DNA of 64,000 bases from Catenaria anguillulae PL171. Taxonomy: Eukaryota > Blastocladiomycota > Blastocladiomycetes > Blastocladiales > Catenariaceae. The stretch covers positions 1 to 64,000 of the forward strand of contig MCFL01000109.1 in the NCBI GenBank assembly GCA_002102555.1, given 5' to 3'. A program made the translations under genes and the position numbers. Below the pieces are notes generated by a model. That model had not been told where the DNA came from and searched no databases. It was given only the letters and a program-made list of their open reading frames with translations. Below, one piece after another: positions 1-11,368 of the stretch. Each line of letters starts with the position of its first letter. The first letter of the stretch is position 1.

Positions 1-728
1 CCCGCCCTGTTTTGAGTGTTTTCTGCCACCAGTCACCGTCACGTTCAAACACTCTTTGCATGCGCGCGCGAGACATTTCGTTCGCCACATGACGTGTCAC
101 CTGCATCAATTTCATTTCGATCTGTCATGAGAGACTGGCTACGGTACCGCAAAGGCACAGTAGTCTGCAGGGCAAACATGAAGTGCCGATTTCTCCGACG
201 GCGACCATTCGCACTCATCATTTATCCGGAGAATGCATTCGCAAGTGGGAAGCTCACACAGGGAGAGCCAAGAGCAGCTGCGGCGGCGAATGGTCCACAT
301 GGGGCGCTGTAACCTCCTGGCAAATTGATCTTCTCGCTTGACGCTGGCGCTTATTATTGCAATTGTTGCCCAGCCAGTCTCGGCACGGAACTCGTATCCC
401 AATTCCAGCTCCGCTTCATGCGTTGGTATCCAACATGTCGTTCGATCGGCGACCTCCATTGCGATCTTTCCTTTCAACTTGCAATCATAAAAATAATCAA
501 TATGCGGTATCAATCGGTGCAATTCACGGTCGCACCTCACTCTGCACTCTCCGCATTCCGCCAAGAAAACGCAATTCACCCACCAAACAAGTACCTGCCT
601 CGACAACGCTTTCCCGTTTCCGCCTCCGTCGACCACCACCGACTCTTTTCATCCAACCTGGTGACCCCCCCAGCCGACTTGCTCGAGACAACAAATCAGC
701 ATCATCTGGTCAAGCCCCGAGCGCCCCG
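1..728. other. 5' flank without a recognised gene
   Basis: Open frames on both strands in this stretch resemble no family I know. The frame that runs into the Hsp70-like first exon is open from about 357, so that gene could start further upstream than the ATG at 729. I see no TATA box, RNA gene or repeat here. Confidence 0.4.
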
Positions 729-3637
729 ATGCCTGGCGGTAATTCTAGCGCCCTATGCTGGAGGACTTCCACGGCCGCTGCCGTGCCCTGTGCGCCATGC
801 CGCTCGTTACGTCTTGCCATTGGTGTGTATCTTCCCTTTTCGTTCGTCACTCTTGCCTCTGGCTGACTACCATCAACTGGTCACCCATTTCTCGATCTGT
901 AGATTTTGGCACCTCTCACTCAGGATTCGCCTACTCGCACAAGGTTTGTCTCTACATTGCTGACATTGCATTGCATCCAACTCACATTGACTGACTGATC
1001 AATCGCTTTTTGCATGCAACAGGGTGAAGACAAGAAAGTGGAAGCATTCTATACCTGGAAGGCCGCTCCCATGCCGTACGCCAAGACCCTCACGTCCCTC
1101 CTCTACGGCAGCGACGGCAAACCGAAGCTTGGGCTACGAAGCCCAAGTCCGCTTCTCTCGCATGAAGCCCGCCGAACGCACCCGAGCGCGCTATGAGGAG
1201 CGCTTCAAATTGTTGCTGGACGAGCATTTTGCAAGGACAATCCCGATCGGGCTCGTGGTCGCAACGCTGTGTCGCTCATTGGCGATTACCTCAAGTTCAT
1301 GAAGGAGCACATTGTCAAAACCATGACGACCAAGTTTGGACCAGCATTTTCGTTGGCCGAAGTGCAGTGGTGTTTGACGGTGCGCATCATGTGTGCTTTG
1401 TTTTCCCCAGTCTGCTTCTTTTGCTGTGCTCATTCACTGGTGGCATTGGTTGTATTCAACAGGTTCCCGCCATGTGGAGCGACAAGGCAAAGTTTTTGAC
1501 TCGCAAGGCTGCGTCGTACGCTGGCTTGATTGTACGCATTTCTCGCTTTATCTCCCTGCAATGTATGGTACCACAGGCTGATACATGTGCCGCATTTTTT
1601 CCAGGGATGAACCAATGACCCCCGACTCTCCATCATTCTCGAACCCGAAGCAGCTGCCCTGTACATTGCAACCGAGGATGCCAACATGCTCCAACATGGG
1701 CGACGTTTTCATGATTCCGATGCCGTACGTTCCCTTTGGTTTCCCTCTTGTCGTGGGTTTTCGACTCGCAACACTTTGCCTACCATCTATTGCCCACCTG
1801 GCCACTACTCCGGTCGCCACGACTGGTGTGAACGGTCGGCAGTAAGCACCCTGCACGACTTGGACTTTTCTTTGCTGTGCCGTCAATTTTGTTGTGCACA
1901 CCATTGCACTCGCACCTCCGCTCGCAGACTATGCAGACTTGGACTTTATCTTTCTTTCTTGCGCCATAATTGCGTCGCATGGATTGCCTGCGCTTGCTCT
2001 GGCTTCGAGTCTTGCTTGACCCGAGGTAGATGCGCAGAAGGCGACGCCTGGCCATGGGTCGCGTACTGACTATGCAGACTCTTTTCCCCCTTTCCTTGCT
2101 CCCTGTTCCTGCCGAATCACCCACTTGAGCACTCATATTCCTTGACCTACTTACGCGCACCTTGCTTCATTCCCCTTGCCTCTCTTTCCGTCGTTTTCCC
2201 GGATTCTTTTTGCACACACACCCTTTCTTTCGATTCCTTTTATCGTTGTAACCTCTTTTTTAGGTGGCGGTACCGTCGATTTGACCGTGCACGAGGTCAA
2301 GAAGGATGAAGGTGAGTCGTTCCGCTTTACTGAAGTCGCCCCCGGTCTTGGTACGCTTTCCTTTTTCTTTTGCTTGCCTTCCGTCATGGGCCCATTTGTC
2401 TCACCGTCGTCCCCGCATTTGCAGGCAAGAGTTGCGGCGCCACTTTTGTCGACGACAACTTCTCGGCCTTCATGGCTGAAACCCTGGGCGAATCGGCCGC
2501 GCGCTACCTCTCCGATAACCCGCAAGACATGGTGACGGTGAAGAAGGCATGGGAATCGCTCAAGCGCCAGTTTACGGGTACGGTGGGCCAAGGTGAGGAT
2601 CTCTCTGTTGGTTTGCCCGGCAAGGTACTTGCGGCCATGACGGACGCGGATCGCGAACGGCTGGCCAAGGTACAGGGCGACGAGTATGAGGACGTGCTCT
2701 TGATTCCCGCCGACAAGATGCGCGCGTGCTTTGAGACGGTGTTTGCCGAGATTGACGATTTGGTCGAGACCATGCTGGACCGGTGTGGGGATCATCGGGT
2801 CACCAAGATTATGTGCGTTGGTGGGTTCAGCGAGTCACATTGTGCGTTTTCCTTCTTTTCCTTTCATTCCTCGTGTGCCGTCTCTTCCGCGCTAATCATA
2901 GCTCTCTCAACCATATCCCGACAGTCCTTGTCAACCACATTCGCAACCGCTACGAAGCCGGACGCAACATCCAAGTGTACTGCCCCGCATCCCCCGGCTC
3001 GGCAGTCGTCAAGGGCGCCGCCTACTATGGCCTCAATCCGTCCGTGATTGCCGCACGTCGTTGCCGCATGACCTACGGGCTTGCCGTGCGCGGATACTGG
3101 GACTCGTCGTTCCCGGACGACAAGCGCACATGGGATCACTACCAGCGCACATGGATGATTGAGGACAAGTTTGACGTGCTCGTGCGCCGGGGCGAGGCTG
3201 TCGAGGTGGACCGCGTGGTCAAGCGCACCTATTATCCGCCGGCCATCTGGTCCACGTCCATCAAGCTGTCCATGTACGCGACGGTCGAACCCACGCCCAG
3301 GTTTGTGGACGAGCCCGGGTGTTCGGCCATGGGCGAGATCACGGTGCCGCTCAAGTTGGACAAGGAGAGGTCCATCAATGACTACCCGATTCAGATCATG
3401 GTTCAGTTTGGTGCGTCCGAGATCAATGTGCGCGCACGCAACGAAAAGACAGGCGAAGCGTTCAAGGCCGAATTTTCGTATGACATGGATGCGCAGCCGA
3501 GTGTAGGGGAGGGGCAAGGGGGCGAGAATGGCGACCAAAAGGCGCAAGGGACGGCGGGCGCAAACAAGCGGGCGCGCGAGGACGAGGCTGGAAGTGCTGG
3601 GGCGAGTGATGCTGCGGGTAAGAAGCGCAAGGTGTAA
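729..3637 (+). CDS. HSPA12-like Hsp70-family ATPase, frameshifted 5' half
   Basis: Actin-like ATPase of the Hsp70 superfamily, HSPA12 type; no substrate can be inferred. Exon 1 (from ATG 729, start uncertain) ends at 822, exon 2 is 903-943 and exon 3 begins at 1023. Exons 1-2 join to give the phosphate-1 motif LAIDFGTSHSGFAYS. Later motifs are WCLTVPAMWS, the EPEAAAL segment near 1650, GGGTVDLTVHEV (exon 2264-2350) and GGFSESH (exon 2425-2841). The last exon, 2925-3637, gives VNHIRNRYEAG and GAAYYGLNP. The protein ends in GKKRKV, a basic nuclear-localisation-like tail. From about 1125 to 1725 the frame breaks repeatedly: after PKLG, after DEHF near 1230, near 1610, and around 1690-1725. The apparent intron 1725-2263 is 539 nt against about 75 elsewhere. 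Either the 5' half is decaying or the assembly has indels. The family call is firm; an intact product is doubtful. Confidence 0.75.
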
Positions 3638-4214
3638 GTTTATGCACAAGGCTTTGTTGATTGGATGTGTGGCCGAGCTTACGCTGACATGTATCGTTTG
3701 GTTTCCTTTGTCTTTTCCTTCGGAGATGCGTTTTCCACCGTCATCTCATACATGTACTGTTGTTCTGTTCCACGTCAACTGTCGCTTGCATGGCTTGAGA
3801 GTGTTGGCCTTTTTTGAATTGGCGTGTGAGGCTGTCAAGCTCGGCTGTTCTGCTGGAGTCAGACGACACCGTCGGGAGGGCATTGAGGTGTACCGAGCTT
3901 CCGGCGGAAACGCGACTGCTTATCACACGATCGTCGTGAGCTGACACATCGTTCGTGAGACACGTTCTTCTTTACAGCAGAGCGGAAAGTCATGTGCGGC
4001 AATGTCGAAGAATTACGATGCTTGAAGTTAGTGGGGCAAACCGAGCACTCCTTGCTCGGGTATAAAGCCCAGGCGCTCCCCTCGCTCTTCCTCCGTGACT
4101 CCTTCAGTTGCACCTTCGTACAACAGCATCGCCGCTCCATCAGCATCTGTACAGCACATCAGTCAATCGAAAGCCGAGTCAGTCACACCTCTGTCACCTC
4201 AACTCACCCTCACC
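3638..4214. promoter_or_regulatory. Intergenic region with TATA box for the NmrA-like gene
   Basis: TATAAA lies at 4061-4066, about 150 nt before the ATG at 4215, which leaves a 5'UTR of roughly 120 nt. The rest of the stretch (Hsp70-like 3' flank) shows no gene I recognise. Confidence 0.5.
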
Positions 4215-5386
4215 ATGTCTCAAAAGCTTCCCATCATTGCTGTCGTCGGTGCCACTGGGGTGCGTCAGTCGTTGCTGATTCCATATCTCGATCAATAATT
4301 CTGACCGACGATTACCGCGCTTTCATGTGCCTCAGGCTCAGGGCGGATCTGTCGCCAAATCAGTTCTTGCGACGGGCAAATGGACTGTGCGCGCCTTGAC
4401 CCGCAACACTGAATCGTCGGCCGCTAAGGCTCTCGCTGCTCAGGGAGCCATTCCCGTCAAATGCGATATCGACAACAAGTCGGATCTGGCCAATGCCTTC
4501 AAGGACGCCACTGCAGTGTTTGCGCTTACAAACGTACGTTCCAGTTTAACGCTGCTACGTGATTCCGCATCTTCCCCTGCTGACCGGCTACGTTGGAATG
4601 CTTGTACTCCTCAGTTTTGGGACCAAAGTACACTTGCCAAGGGCGATCTGGACTTTGAGCTCCATCAAGGCAAGGCCATGGCCGATGCCGCAAAGAATTC
4701 AGGCGTCAAGCACATCATTTGGAGGTACGGCAAGACTCCCTTTTTCTCTCACACCGACGTTATGGGGTTGACAATTGTTGCCGTACCGCAGTTCGCTTGC
4801 CAACTCGGAGGCCGTGTCCGGCGGCAAAATCAACTCGCACCACTTAACCAACAAGTTCAAGGTCGAGGAATACATTCGCTCGATCGGTCTGCCCGCTACA
4901 TTTGTCTACGCGGGCTTCTACATGGCCAACTTGAGCTCTCATTTCACCCCCAAGCGCGGCGCAGACGGGACCGTGACGTGGTCGACCGCCATCGACTCGC
5001 ACGTGTCCCTGCCGCTTGCGCACCCGGCAACCGACATGGGCCCGCTCGTCGTCAAAATCCTCGAGCGCTGGGGCACGCACCCGGAGGGCCGCCGTGTTCC
5101 ACTGTGCTCGGAATCGCTCACATTCCCCGAGATTGTTGCCCAGTACGGTAAAGTGCATGGCGTCAAGACCGCTTACAAGGTGGAGCCGATTCCCGAGCAG
5201 GCGCGCGAGGGGCTCAAGCATGCGCCTGGAGGGCATATTCAGTTGTCCATGATTGCCATGCTCGACTTCTTTAATGCGCATGGGTACTGGGGTGGGGTGG
5301 ACAAGACGCCAGAGTGGACCGTGTTGGATTCGCCGACGATCAAGTGGGCCGAGTTTTGCAAGGAAATCAAGGTTGCTGCTGAATGA
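4215..5386 (+). CDS. NmrA-like NAD(P)-binding Rossmann protein
   Basis: Probable NmrA/HSCARG-type short-chain dehydrogenase-like protein: a redox sensor or atypical reductase that binds NAD(P) in the cytosol or nucleus. Exons are 4215-4259, 4336-4533, 4615-4724 and 4792-5386; introns are 67-81 nt. The first join creates the glycine-rich dinucleotide motif VVGATGAQGGSVAK at residues 9-22, followed by beta-2 residues VRALTRN. The middle has DLDFELHQGKAMADAAK and HIIWSS, typical of the family; the C-terminal half is the substrate-binding part (FVYAGFYMANL). Length of about 315 residues is normal. No Tyr-x-x-x-Lys dehydrogenase motif is obvious, so a regulatory role is as likely as catalysis. A TATA box precedes it. 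The family is clear; the specific role is unknown. Confidence 0.9.
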
Positions 5387-5608
5387 GTGGGTTTTTTTGT
5401 CAATGTGCATATGTAAATAGTGGTCTAGGGCGACAAATCTGGAATGTACCTATCGTCTGAGTTTACCTTAGCTCCAATCCGTTTCCAACGTTGGTTCGGG
5501 CGTCATGGGCAGAGTCAACTTCTTACGGATCTTACCCTAGACCAATGGCTCGTTTGAGATAAATCAGTCCTCAGTCCTTGGTGGTGACAAGGTCGCTTTG
5601 CGCTACAT

Positions 5609-6727
5609 ATGTACAGATCGTGCGTCTCGCTGTGGGAACGAATTGAACAGCTGACATGGGATGTGTCCCTCGCGAGACATCATGTTACTCAGTCCTTCAG
5701 CGAGGCCATGGCTATTCAAAGTCGTGAAGGTATACAACGACCAATCCATGGAATCATGACGGGAACTTCAAGCAAACGCAAAGAGCCCAATGCCCGCCGA
5801 GCGAAAAAGGCTGCAAAAAAAGTTGCGGCCAAATCATCTTCGGAATCGAGTCCAAGCTTGAGCCATCCACCAGTGTACCTGTCCTACACACTACGAGGCT
5901 ACGAAGACGGCCAGCGGTTTGAGCGCACTTTGACATCGCTCGACCGATGGGCTGCTCAAGCCGCCGATACGCTCTCGGTCAACCTGTCCACTCGTCCGCT
6001 TCCCCTTAAGTCTGCGGACGACGACGACGACGATGAACTCGACACCAGCTGCGACAGCCCACTCGCTAAACATCATTCCGCCGAGCCCGCACTCCTCCCC
6101 GACCTCTCAGTGACCCTCCGTCAAAAGTCTTCTGTCTTCATCGGCGGTCAAATCTGGGACACGAGCTTTGTCCTCTCGTGCTGGTTCTACGCCCGCCAGG
6201 CTCTCGGCAAGGTTGATGTTGGCGGGCTCAAGATCTGCGAGGTGGGCGCCGGCATCGGCTTGCTCTCGTTAACCCTCGGCGCGCTGGACGCACATGTCAC
6301 GACCACGGATCTTGCCGAGGTTGTTCCCATTCTGCAGGGCAATCTGGACCTGAACCCGGCCATTTCCCGGTCAGTTGTTGCACATGCGGTTGACTGGGGC
6401 GATGCAAACGCACCGCCACCGCCAGGATATCCATTCGATCTGATTGTTGCCTGCGACTGCATTTACTCGGAAGTGTCGAGCTCGGACTTGGCGCTGTGCC
6501 TAGCGCAGCTGTGTTCGCCGAAAACGGTCGTTTATGTCGTGAGCGAGGTGCGCAACGAGTCGATTCAGGCAGCGTTTGCGGCGTCGATCGAGCCGCTATT
6601 TGATGTGGCGTTCAAGAATGTTCAAGAAGAGATGTGGCCCTTTATCCCTCCAGAGTTGAGGTCGCATCAGATGCGGTTTTACGTCTTGACGCTCAAAAAG
6701 CAGTGCGGCGAGAAGCATTTGGTTTGA
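5609..6727 (+). CDS. Family-16 S-adenosylmethionine methyltransferase
   Basis: Seven-beta-strand methyltransferase of family 16 (METTL21/EFM type), whose members usually methylate lysines of translation factors or chaperones; the substrate here is unknown. No intron is seen. A lysine-rich N-terminus (KRKEPNARRAKKAAKK) precedes the catalytic fold. Visible motifs are GGQIWDTSFVLSCW before motif I, motif I CEVGAGIGLLSLTLG, the acidic TTDLAEV, the family signature ACDCIYSE, and a C-terminal MRFYVLTLKK strand. In-frame ATGs occur at 5609, about 5707 and 5756; the last would begin MTGTSSKRKEP and is a plausible true start. It is convergent with the chromodomain gene, with 138 nt between the stop codons. 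Confidence 0.85.
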   Translation: MYRSCVSLWERIEQLTWDVSLARHHVTQSFSEAMAIQSREGIQRPIHGIMTGTSSKRKEPNARRAKKAAKKVAAKSSSESSPSLSHPPVYLSYTLRGYEDGQRFERTLTSLDRWAAQAADTLSVNLSTRPLPLKSADDDDDDELDTSCDSPLAKHHSAEPALLPDLSVTLRQKSSVFIGGQIWDTSFVLSCWFYARQALGKVDVGGLKICEVGAGIGLLSLTLGALDAHVTTTDLAEVVPILQGNLDLNPAISRSVVAHAVDWGDANAPPPPGYPFDLIVACDCIYSEVSSSDLALCLAQLCSPKTVVYVVSEVRNESIQAAFAASIEPLFDVAFKNVQEEMWPFIPPELRSHQMRFYVLTLKKQCGEKHLV

Positions 6728-6865
6728 GCTTGAGTCGTCGGCGTAGAAACTGTATTGCCCCTTTTGTGCGAGTCTATGTAAACATAGCATGATTGCATTG
6801 AATACACACATCAAAACTCATCACATCCTGAAACAATACAGAAACTCCAGTATTCACAACAGAAA

Positions 6866-9292
6866 TCAAATGTCTTCTGGCCCTACGGACCACCTCTTTG
6901 GCGTGAAGGTCTGCACAAGACTCGTCAACAAGCCGCCCACACCTTGTTGACCAGTTGGAGTCACCCTGGCCGGTGATTCCGGCAAGGGTTGCGAAACCGA
7001 AATCGGAGACACACTGGACCGGGCCAATGTCTGCGATGCACCGGGCATGATGGCTTCGCGCTCGGCGTCGCTATCGCTTTCACCCGATCCGTACAGTGTC
7101 AGCTTGGGCCTTGCCGCGAGCGTGGGAGACGTGAGCGGTGCGGTTGGCCGTGTATCCACCTTGGACGGCGAGTCCATGGGCTGTTGCGACGACTCGCGCA
7201 CGAATCGAAAATGGGCGGATGCAGGAGTGGCAGATGGTGTCTCGCCAGAGGCCAAATCGACGTCGGACGCATCCAGCAGTCTCCCCTCGTGCTCCTCTTG
7301 TTCTCCTAGCTCGTCTGCCTCGTCAAGCTGATCCGCCGATTCAGCAGTGACCCGATCCTCACCGTCATCAGAGTCGCTGGTTGAGCCGTCATCCATGTGC
7401 GTCAAAGACACCGCTCGTCGCGATCGAAAAACGTCGTGCGCCAATAGCATCCGCTGGCTTGCTGGCACGGCCGCCTGTGACGACGCCGCCATTTCCTCTG
7501 TCGGAATCACCACTCTCATATTCAACAAAAACTCTGCCGCCACGGACGGCGCACGGCGAATCAAGTTGCCCAACGATACCCTTGCCTCGGACCCATCCTT
7601 GTACTCTACGTAAACGAGCGGATCGGCCGCTCGGGCTACGCCATCTTGGGCCAGTGCCGCTTGCGTCTCTGGGCTGGTGTCGTCAAATCCGACCACTTGG
7701 CTGATTTGTGCCTCGTACTTGCGATCAAACACCCATTGCATGATTTCGTGCTCGGGAATGGGCACGAGCAGCTCGGCGAGGCTGTGGTGCATGCCTGCCA
7801 GCGGGTGGGGCACGTCCGGGTCCTCGTCAAGCTCCTCATCGTCATCGTCAACGTCTTCGTGGCCATCGTCGGCATCGTCGCCGACATCTTGATCGCCGTC
7901 GACCCGAGATGCGTCTCGGTGATCAGTGCCGTTGGTGTGTGCCAGTGCAAGCGGCACCGGGCCGTCTCCACCACCATGACCTTGCTGCGACGGCGATGGC
8001 CGAATGTAGGACGACTCATCGGGCGGATGAATATTGCGCGCGGCAAGCATTTCGACGAGTTCGGGTTCCGTGAGCTGGTTGAGCATGCGCATGACCTCGG
8101 TCGAAAAGCGGGGTTCCGGTTTGGGCGAGTCGCGCGATTCGAGAAATGCAAAGATTGCGTCCTGGTCCATGTCGGCGATTCGTTGGGCGATGTCGTTGCG
8201 AGATGGTGACAACGGACCGGCGGCGGTAGAAATCGAGGAGGTTGAGGCACCGTGACGCTCGGTGGCAGGTAGGGATGGCCGAGCGCGCGGTGGTGGTGTG
8301 GATGTGTGTGGACTCGTGGGCTGGCGGACACCCGTCAGGCGAATGCCGTCGTCGCCATCGTCATCGTCGACCGGAAAGGCAAAGTCGTCGATAGGAGGAC
8401 AACGATCCACGTCCATTTCCGTACCCGTATCCGTGTCCTTGCCGTCCGTGTCGACCGACGACCCGCGAGTATCTCGCTCCTTGCGCGTGACGAGCCGGCG
8501 AAGCTTTTCCGGTCGACGATCTGGGGCCCCGTTGGGCGCCAGCGACGTGATCTTTTTCATGGGTGGCGGCAGGGCCGTACGCTTGGATCGAATGGCCGTG
8601 GGCAATGACTCGGCCGCCGTTGACGACATTGGCCCACCGTCATCATCATCCACATCCATACGATCGTGCTCCTCATCCTCCAGGTTCGGCTCCTCCTCAA
8701 TCTGCGCTTGGCCACTGCTCATTTCCCGCACAAACTTTCTCTTGGCCTCCTCGTACTGCTTCTTTGCCTTCTCATACCTCTGCTTTTCCATTGCACACAT
8801 CTCCTCAGCCTCTCTCATGCGATTATCCGCGTAGCTGTCCCAATACGCCTCAATCAGCGACTTATCGAGCACGTTGCGGTCATACTCCCAAGTATTCTGG
8901 CTCTCCGGGTACCCCTCCCACTTGATCCAGTACTGATAATGCCCGTCCTTGGCCTTGCGGTGTTTGCAGATGGCTTCGACCGTGTACACGGGCAGGGCGG
9001 CGTCGTCGTCGTCCGAGACGTCCACGTAGACGACGGATGCGCGGCGCTTTTTTGTGCCGGCAGATGCGGCGGAAGAGGATGGCTTTGGAGTGGATTTGGA
9101 CGAAGCCGAGGCCGACTTGGCGGGCGGGAGAGAGGTTGAGGGCCGCTTGGCGGGCGTTTTTGGACGGGCGCTGTAGGATTTGCTGGCTGGCGAGGTCGGT
9201 GAGGAGGAATGCGCGGCGGCAGCGGCATCAGGGGTGTTTGTGCTGGTCGAGCCTAGCTTGCGGCGCTTGGATTGGTACGATTGAAGGGGCAT
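6866..9292 (-). CDS. Chromodomain protein (808 aa)
   Basis: Chromatin reader, probably nuclear. A single exon encodes 808 residues. Residues 1-100 are a basic, Ser/Pro/Ala-rich tail with KSKRRKL-type and KKRR clusters. A chromodomain spans about 102-154: Tyr103, Trp125 and Tyr128 match the aromatic cage that binds methyl-lysine, and NTWEYDRNV matches the conserved NTWEP segment. A charged, coiled-coil-like stretch follows to about 200. The middle is acidic and low in complexity. Around 500-610 a conserved-looking block (IPEHEIMQWVFDRKYEAQI, then DPLVYVEYKDGSEARVSL) could be a second binding fold; I cannot identify it as a chromoshadow domain. No helicase, SET or transposase domain is present, so it is neither CHD nor Clr4/Suv39. 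HP1-like or Chp-like roles are possible. Confidence 0.85.
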   Translation of the reverse strand: MPLQSYQSKRRKLGSTSTNTPDAAAAAHSSSPTSPASKSYSARPKTPAKRPSTSLPPAKSASASSKSTPKPSSSAASAGTKKRRASVVYVDVSDDDDAALPVYTVEAICKHRKAKDGHYQYWIKWEGYPESQNTWEYDRNVLDKSLIEAYWDSYADNRMREAEEMCAMEKQRYEKAKKQYEEAKRKFVREMSSGQAQIEEEPNLEDEEHDRMDVDDDDGGPMSSTAAESLPTAIRSKRTALPPPMKKITSLAPNGAPDRRPEKLRRLVTRKERDTRGSSVDTDGKDTDTGTEMDVDRCPPIDDFAFPVDDDDGDDGIRLTGVRQPTSPHTSTPPPRARPSLPATERHGASTSSISTAAGPLSPSRNDIAQRIADMDQDAIFAFLESRDSPKPEPRFSTEVMRMLNQLTEPELVEMLAARNIHPPDESSYIRPSPSQQGHGGGDGPVPLALAHTNGTDHRDASRVDGDQDVGDDADDGHEDVDDDDEELDEDPDVPHPLAGMHHSLAELLVPIPEHEIMQWVFDRKYEAQISQVVGFDDTSPETQAALAQDGVARAADPLVYVEYKDGSEARVSLGNLIRRAPSVAAEFLLNMRVVIPTEEMAASSQAAVPASQRMLLAHDVFRSRRAVSLTHMDDGSTSDSDDGEDRVTAESADQLDEADELGEQEEHEGRLLDASDVDLASGETPSATPASAHFRFVRESSQQPMDSPSKVDTRPTAPLTSPTLAARPKLTLYGSGESDSDAEREAIMPGASQTLARSSVSPISVSQPLPESPARVTPTGQQGVGGLLTSLVQTFTPKRWSVGPEDI

Positions 9293-10342
9293 GGTTGCTG
9301 AACAATTGTTGGATGGACGTGATCAGCCGGCCAGGCAGAAAGTGGCAGTCGTTGGCGTCGGCAAACTTGAAGGAGTCGAAAGTTGATGGCACAGTCGGTC
9401 AGGAATTGCAAAGACGAGCGATATTGCGCCAAGTATTCATGTGCTTGATCATGTCGTTCGTGGCTAACGCAATCCTTGATTCTTTGGATATTATGTAATG
9501 TCTTGGAAATCTTCTTTTTCTCTCGACGGACGATGACGATCATGACGTGCCTCGATCCAACAAGCACACCGGTACTGGTCCTCCACAGTCTTGATGCCTT
9601 GACGGAATAAACCTCCCGTCAACTACAACTCATCGCATTTACCATCTACTCCTCGGATCTGGTTGTTCTTCAGGTCTCCTATTCCGCAAATCTGAGAGTG
9701 CCAAGACGCATAAACGACGCCGTCGAAGCGTCAGTACCACGTCGCGTGTTGTGCAAACCGACTATGGCAGTGATTACGCCATAGACGCTGCCTGAGCAAA
9801 TGGAAATACTACTTGCCTCGATTCATTTCTCGACAAATTGCGCTCGGCTGCGATTCCAGTGCTGAGATATTCCGCGGCGGCGTTGACGCAAGCGTCAGTT
9901 ATATTTCTACTCGCGGGTCGCAAGTGTATCCCCCGCGGATTTTAACGTTATAGGACCTGGTTGCTATCCGTCTCGGGCCAAGCTACCTGTTGTGCCCCAT
10001 TCTTGTCCGACTAACCACCAACCAAGGCGAACAACGGCAACCCATCGCAGGATCCGCGACACAGCCATGGCGAGCCTCTTTCTTTGCATGTATTTGATCG
10101 ATGGACATTATCTCTGCGCTCGCACTCGTAGTACTTTGTTTTTACTAAGGAGGGGCTTTTTCATCATTATGTCGGTATATCGTCTTCAAGTTGAAGCCCT
10201 CGAATGACCGATTTTTTTCCTGAATCCTGGAGTTGGTGACTGATAGTGCTCGTTCTAGATACGTGGAGCTCAAAGCTACTCGCAGACAATACATGTAAAA
10301 CAAGGTTCTGGGAAACTCGGGTCAACTGAATCCAGTATACAA
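9293..10342. other. Gene-free stretch upstream of the chromodomain gene
   Basis: About 1 kb between the chromodomain start (leftward) and the UBR7-like stop (leftward), presumably carrying the chromodomain promoter. Short open frames here show no family features. A GCTCGCACTCGTAGT segment near 10120 recurs near 42250, the only repeat I noticed. Confidence 0.4.
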
Positions 10343-11368
10343 TCATGACGACTCCTCGAGCTGCAATTCCGCCATGGCTCCCTCCAAATCGCCATCCACC
10401 TCGCCCTCATCTACCCACTGGCCGCCGTCATCTTGGACGCCACCCAGACCAAAGACTGCTCCGTCGTGAAGGAATGGCAAGGCCGCGTACTTGGCTTCGC
10501 ACTACATATTCATGACAATGATTCCTTTGTTGTATCAGCACACGTTGTAGTAAGGATCAAGTTCGAAAATGGAAATCATACCTTGTCACAATCGCACAAC
10601 AACTCCCGCCAATTGGTCCTCAGGTAAATCCACATTGGCTCCATCTCAGCACCCAGCGCATCCTCAGCCTCAGATTCCTTGACGGTCCCCTGCGTCAAGC
10701 ACACGGACTGCTTGAACTGAACGCAGAGCGGTTTCCAGTTGTGCAAACCGTGCTTTTTGACGCACGCTTCGCAGATGAGCATGCCGTACTCTTGAGCCGT
10801 TTCGGGGGCCTAATGTATCCATCACAAGTCGTGTGTGAGTTCACATCAAGGTTCAGCGACATGGCAGATTGGGAACACGCACATTGGGCATGCAATCGCG
10901 GTGGAACCAATCCTGGCATCCAAGACACTGCTTCATGTACGACTGGAGCGTGCTAAACTCGAAAAACTCGTCGCACGTGCAGTACCGACCGAAATAGTTG
11001 TGGTTGTACTCGTTCTTTTCGTTCACAGTGCCATGCGGCTTGGGCGTCAAGTGGCACTTGGGCTGGCCGCTGGCCGCATAGCGAGCCGTGCCGCAGTCGC
11101 ACCGAAAATTGCGCTTGAGGTACAGTTCCAGAACATCGTGGCCCTTATGGCAGGTTATGGAGCAGCCCAGGCAAAAGCCCGCGGGATCCGGGTCGATACC
11201 GTCGACGCTGGGCGTGCACGTGCGGCAGGCAAAAACGGGTTGGTAGATGTATCCTTGGTTGTATCTAGGAACGGTGGTGATTGCGGGCAGGTTGACGATT
11301 CAAGCTGAGTGATGAGGAACATTGGTACACGCTGGGAACGCCAGTATCACATACGAGCAAGTAGTCAT
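10343..11368 (-). CDS. UBR7: UBR7-like protein (UBR box plus PHD finger)
   Basis: Putative E3 ubiquitin ligase / histone-binding protein of the UBR7 family, nuclear or cytoplasmic. Exons in coding order are 11368-11355, 11264-10883, 10809-10582 and 10501-10343, summing to 783 nt (260 residues) with phase kept at each join. The first join gives MTTCSYNQGYI, matching the start of the UBR box. The box continues FACRTCTPS, GFCLGCSITCHKGHDVLELY and RNFRCDCGTARYAA. Next comes the atypical PHD finger: GRYCTCDEFF, QCLGCQDWFHRDCMPN, then LICEACVKKHGLHNW. An acidic C-terminal tail (DEGEVDGDLEG) ends the protein. It is shorter than animal UBR7 (about 425) because the C-terminal region is reduced. A further upstream exon is possible, since TTGTCCAAC before the ATG follows a TAG that could be a 3' splice site. 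Confidence 0.88.

Noticed and set aside
139-963. Open frames of 160-210 codons on both strands near the left end
   Set aside because: No family features or consistent composition; only the short segment joining the Hsp70 motif is supported.
2151-3649. Long antisense frames over the Hsp70-like gene
   Set aside because: Shadows of a GC-rich coding strand; no domains.
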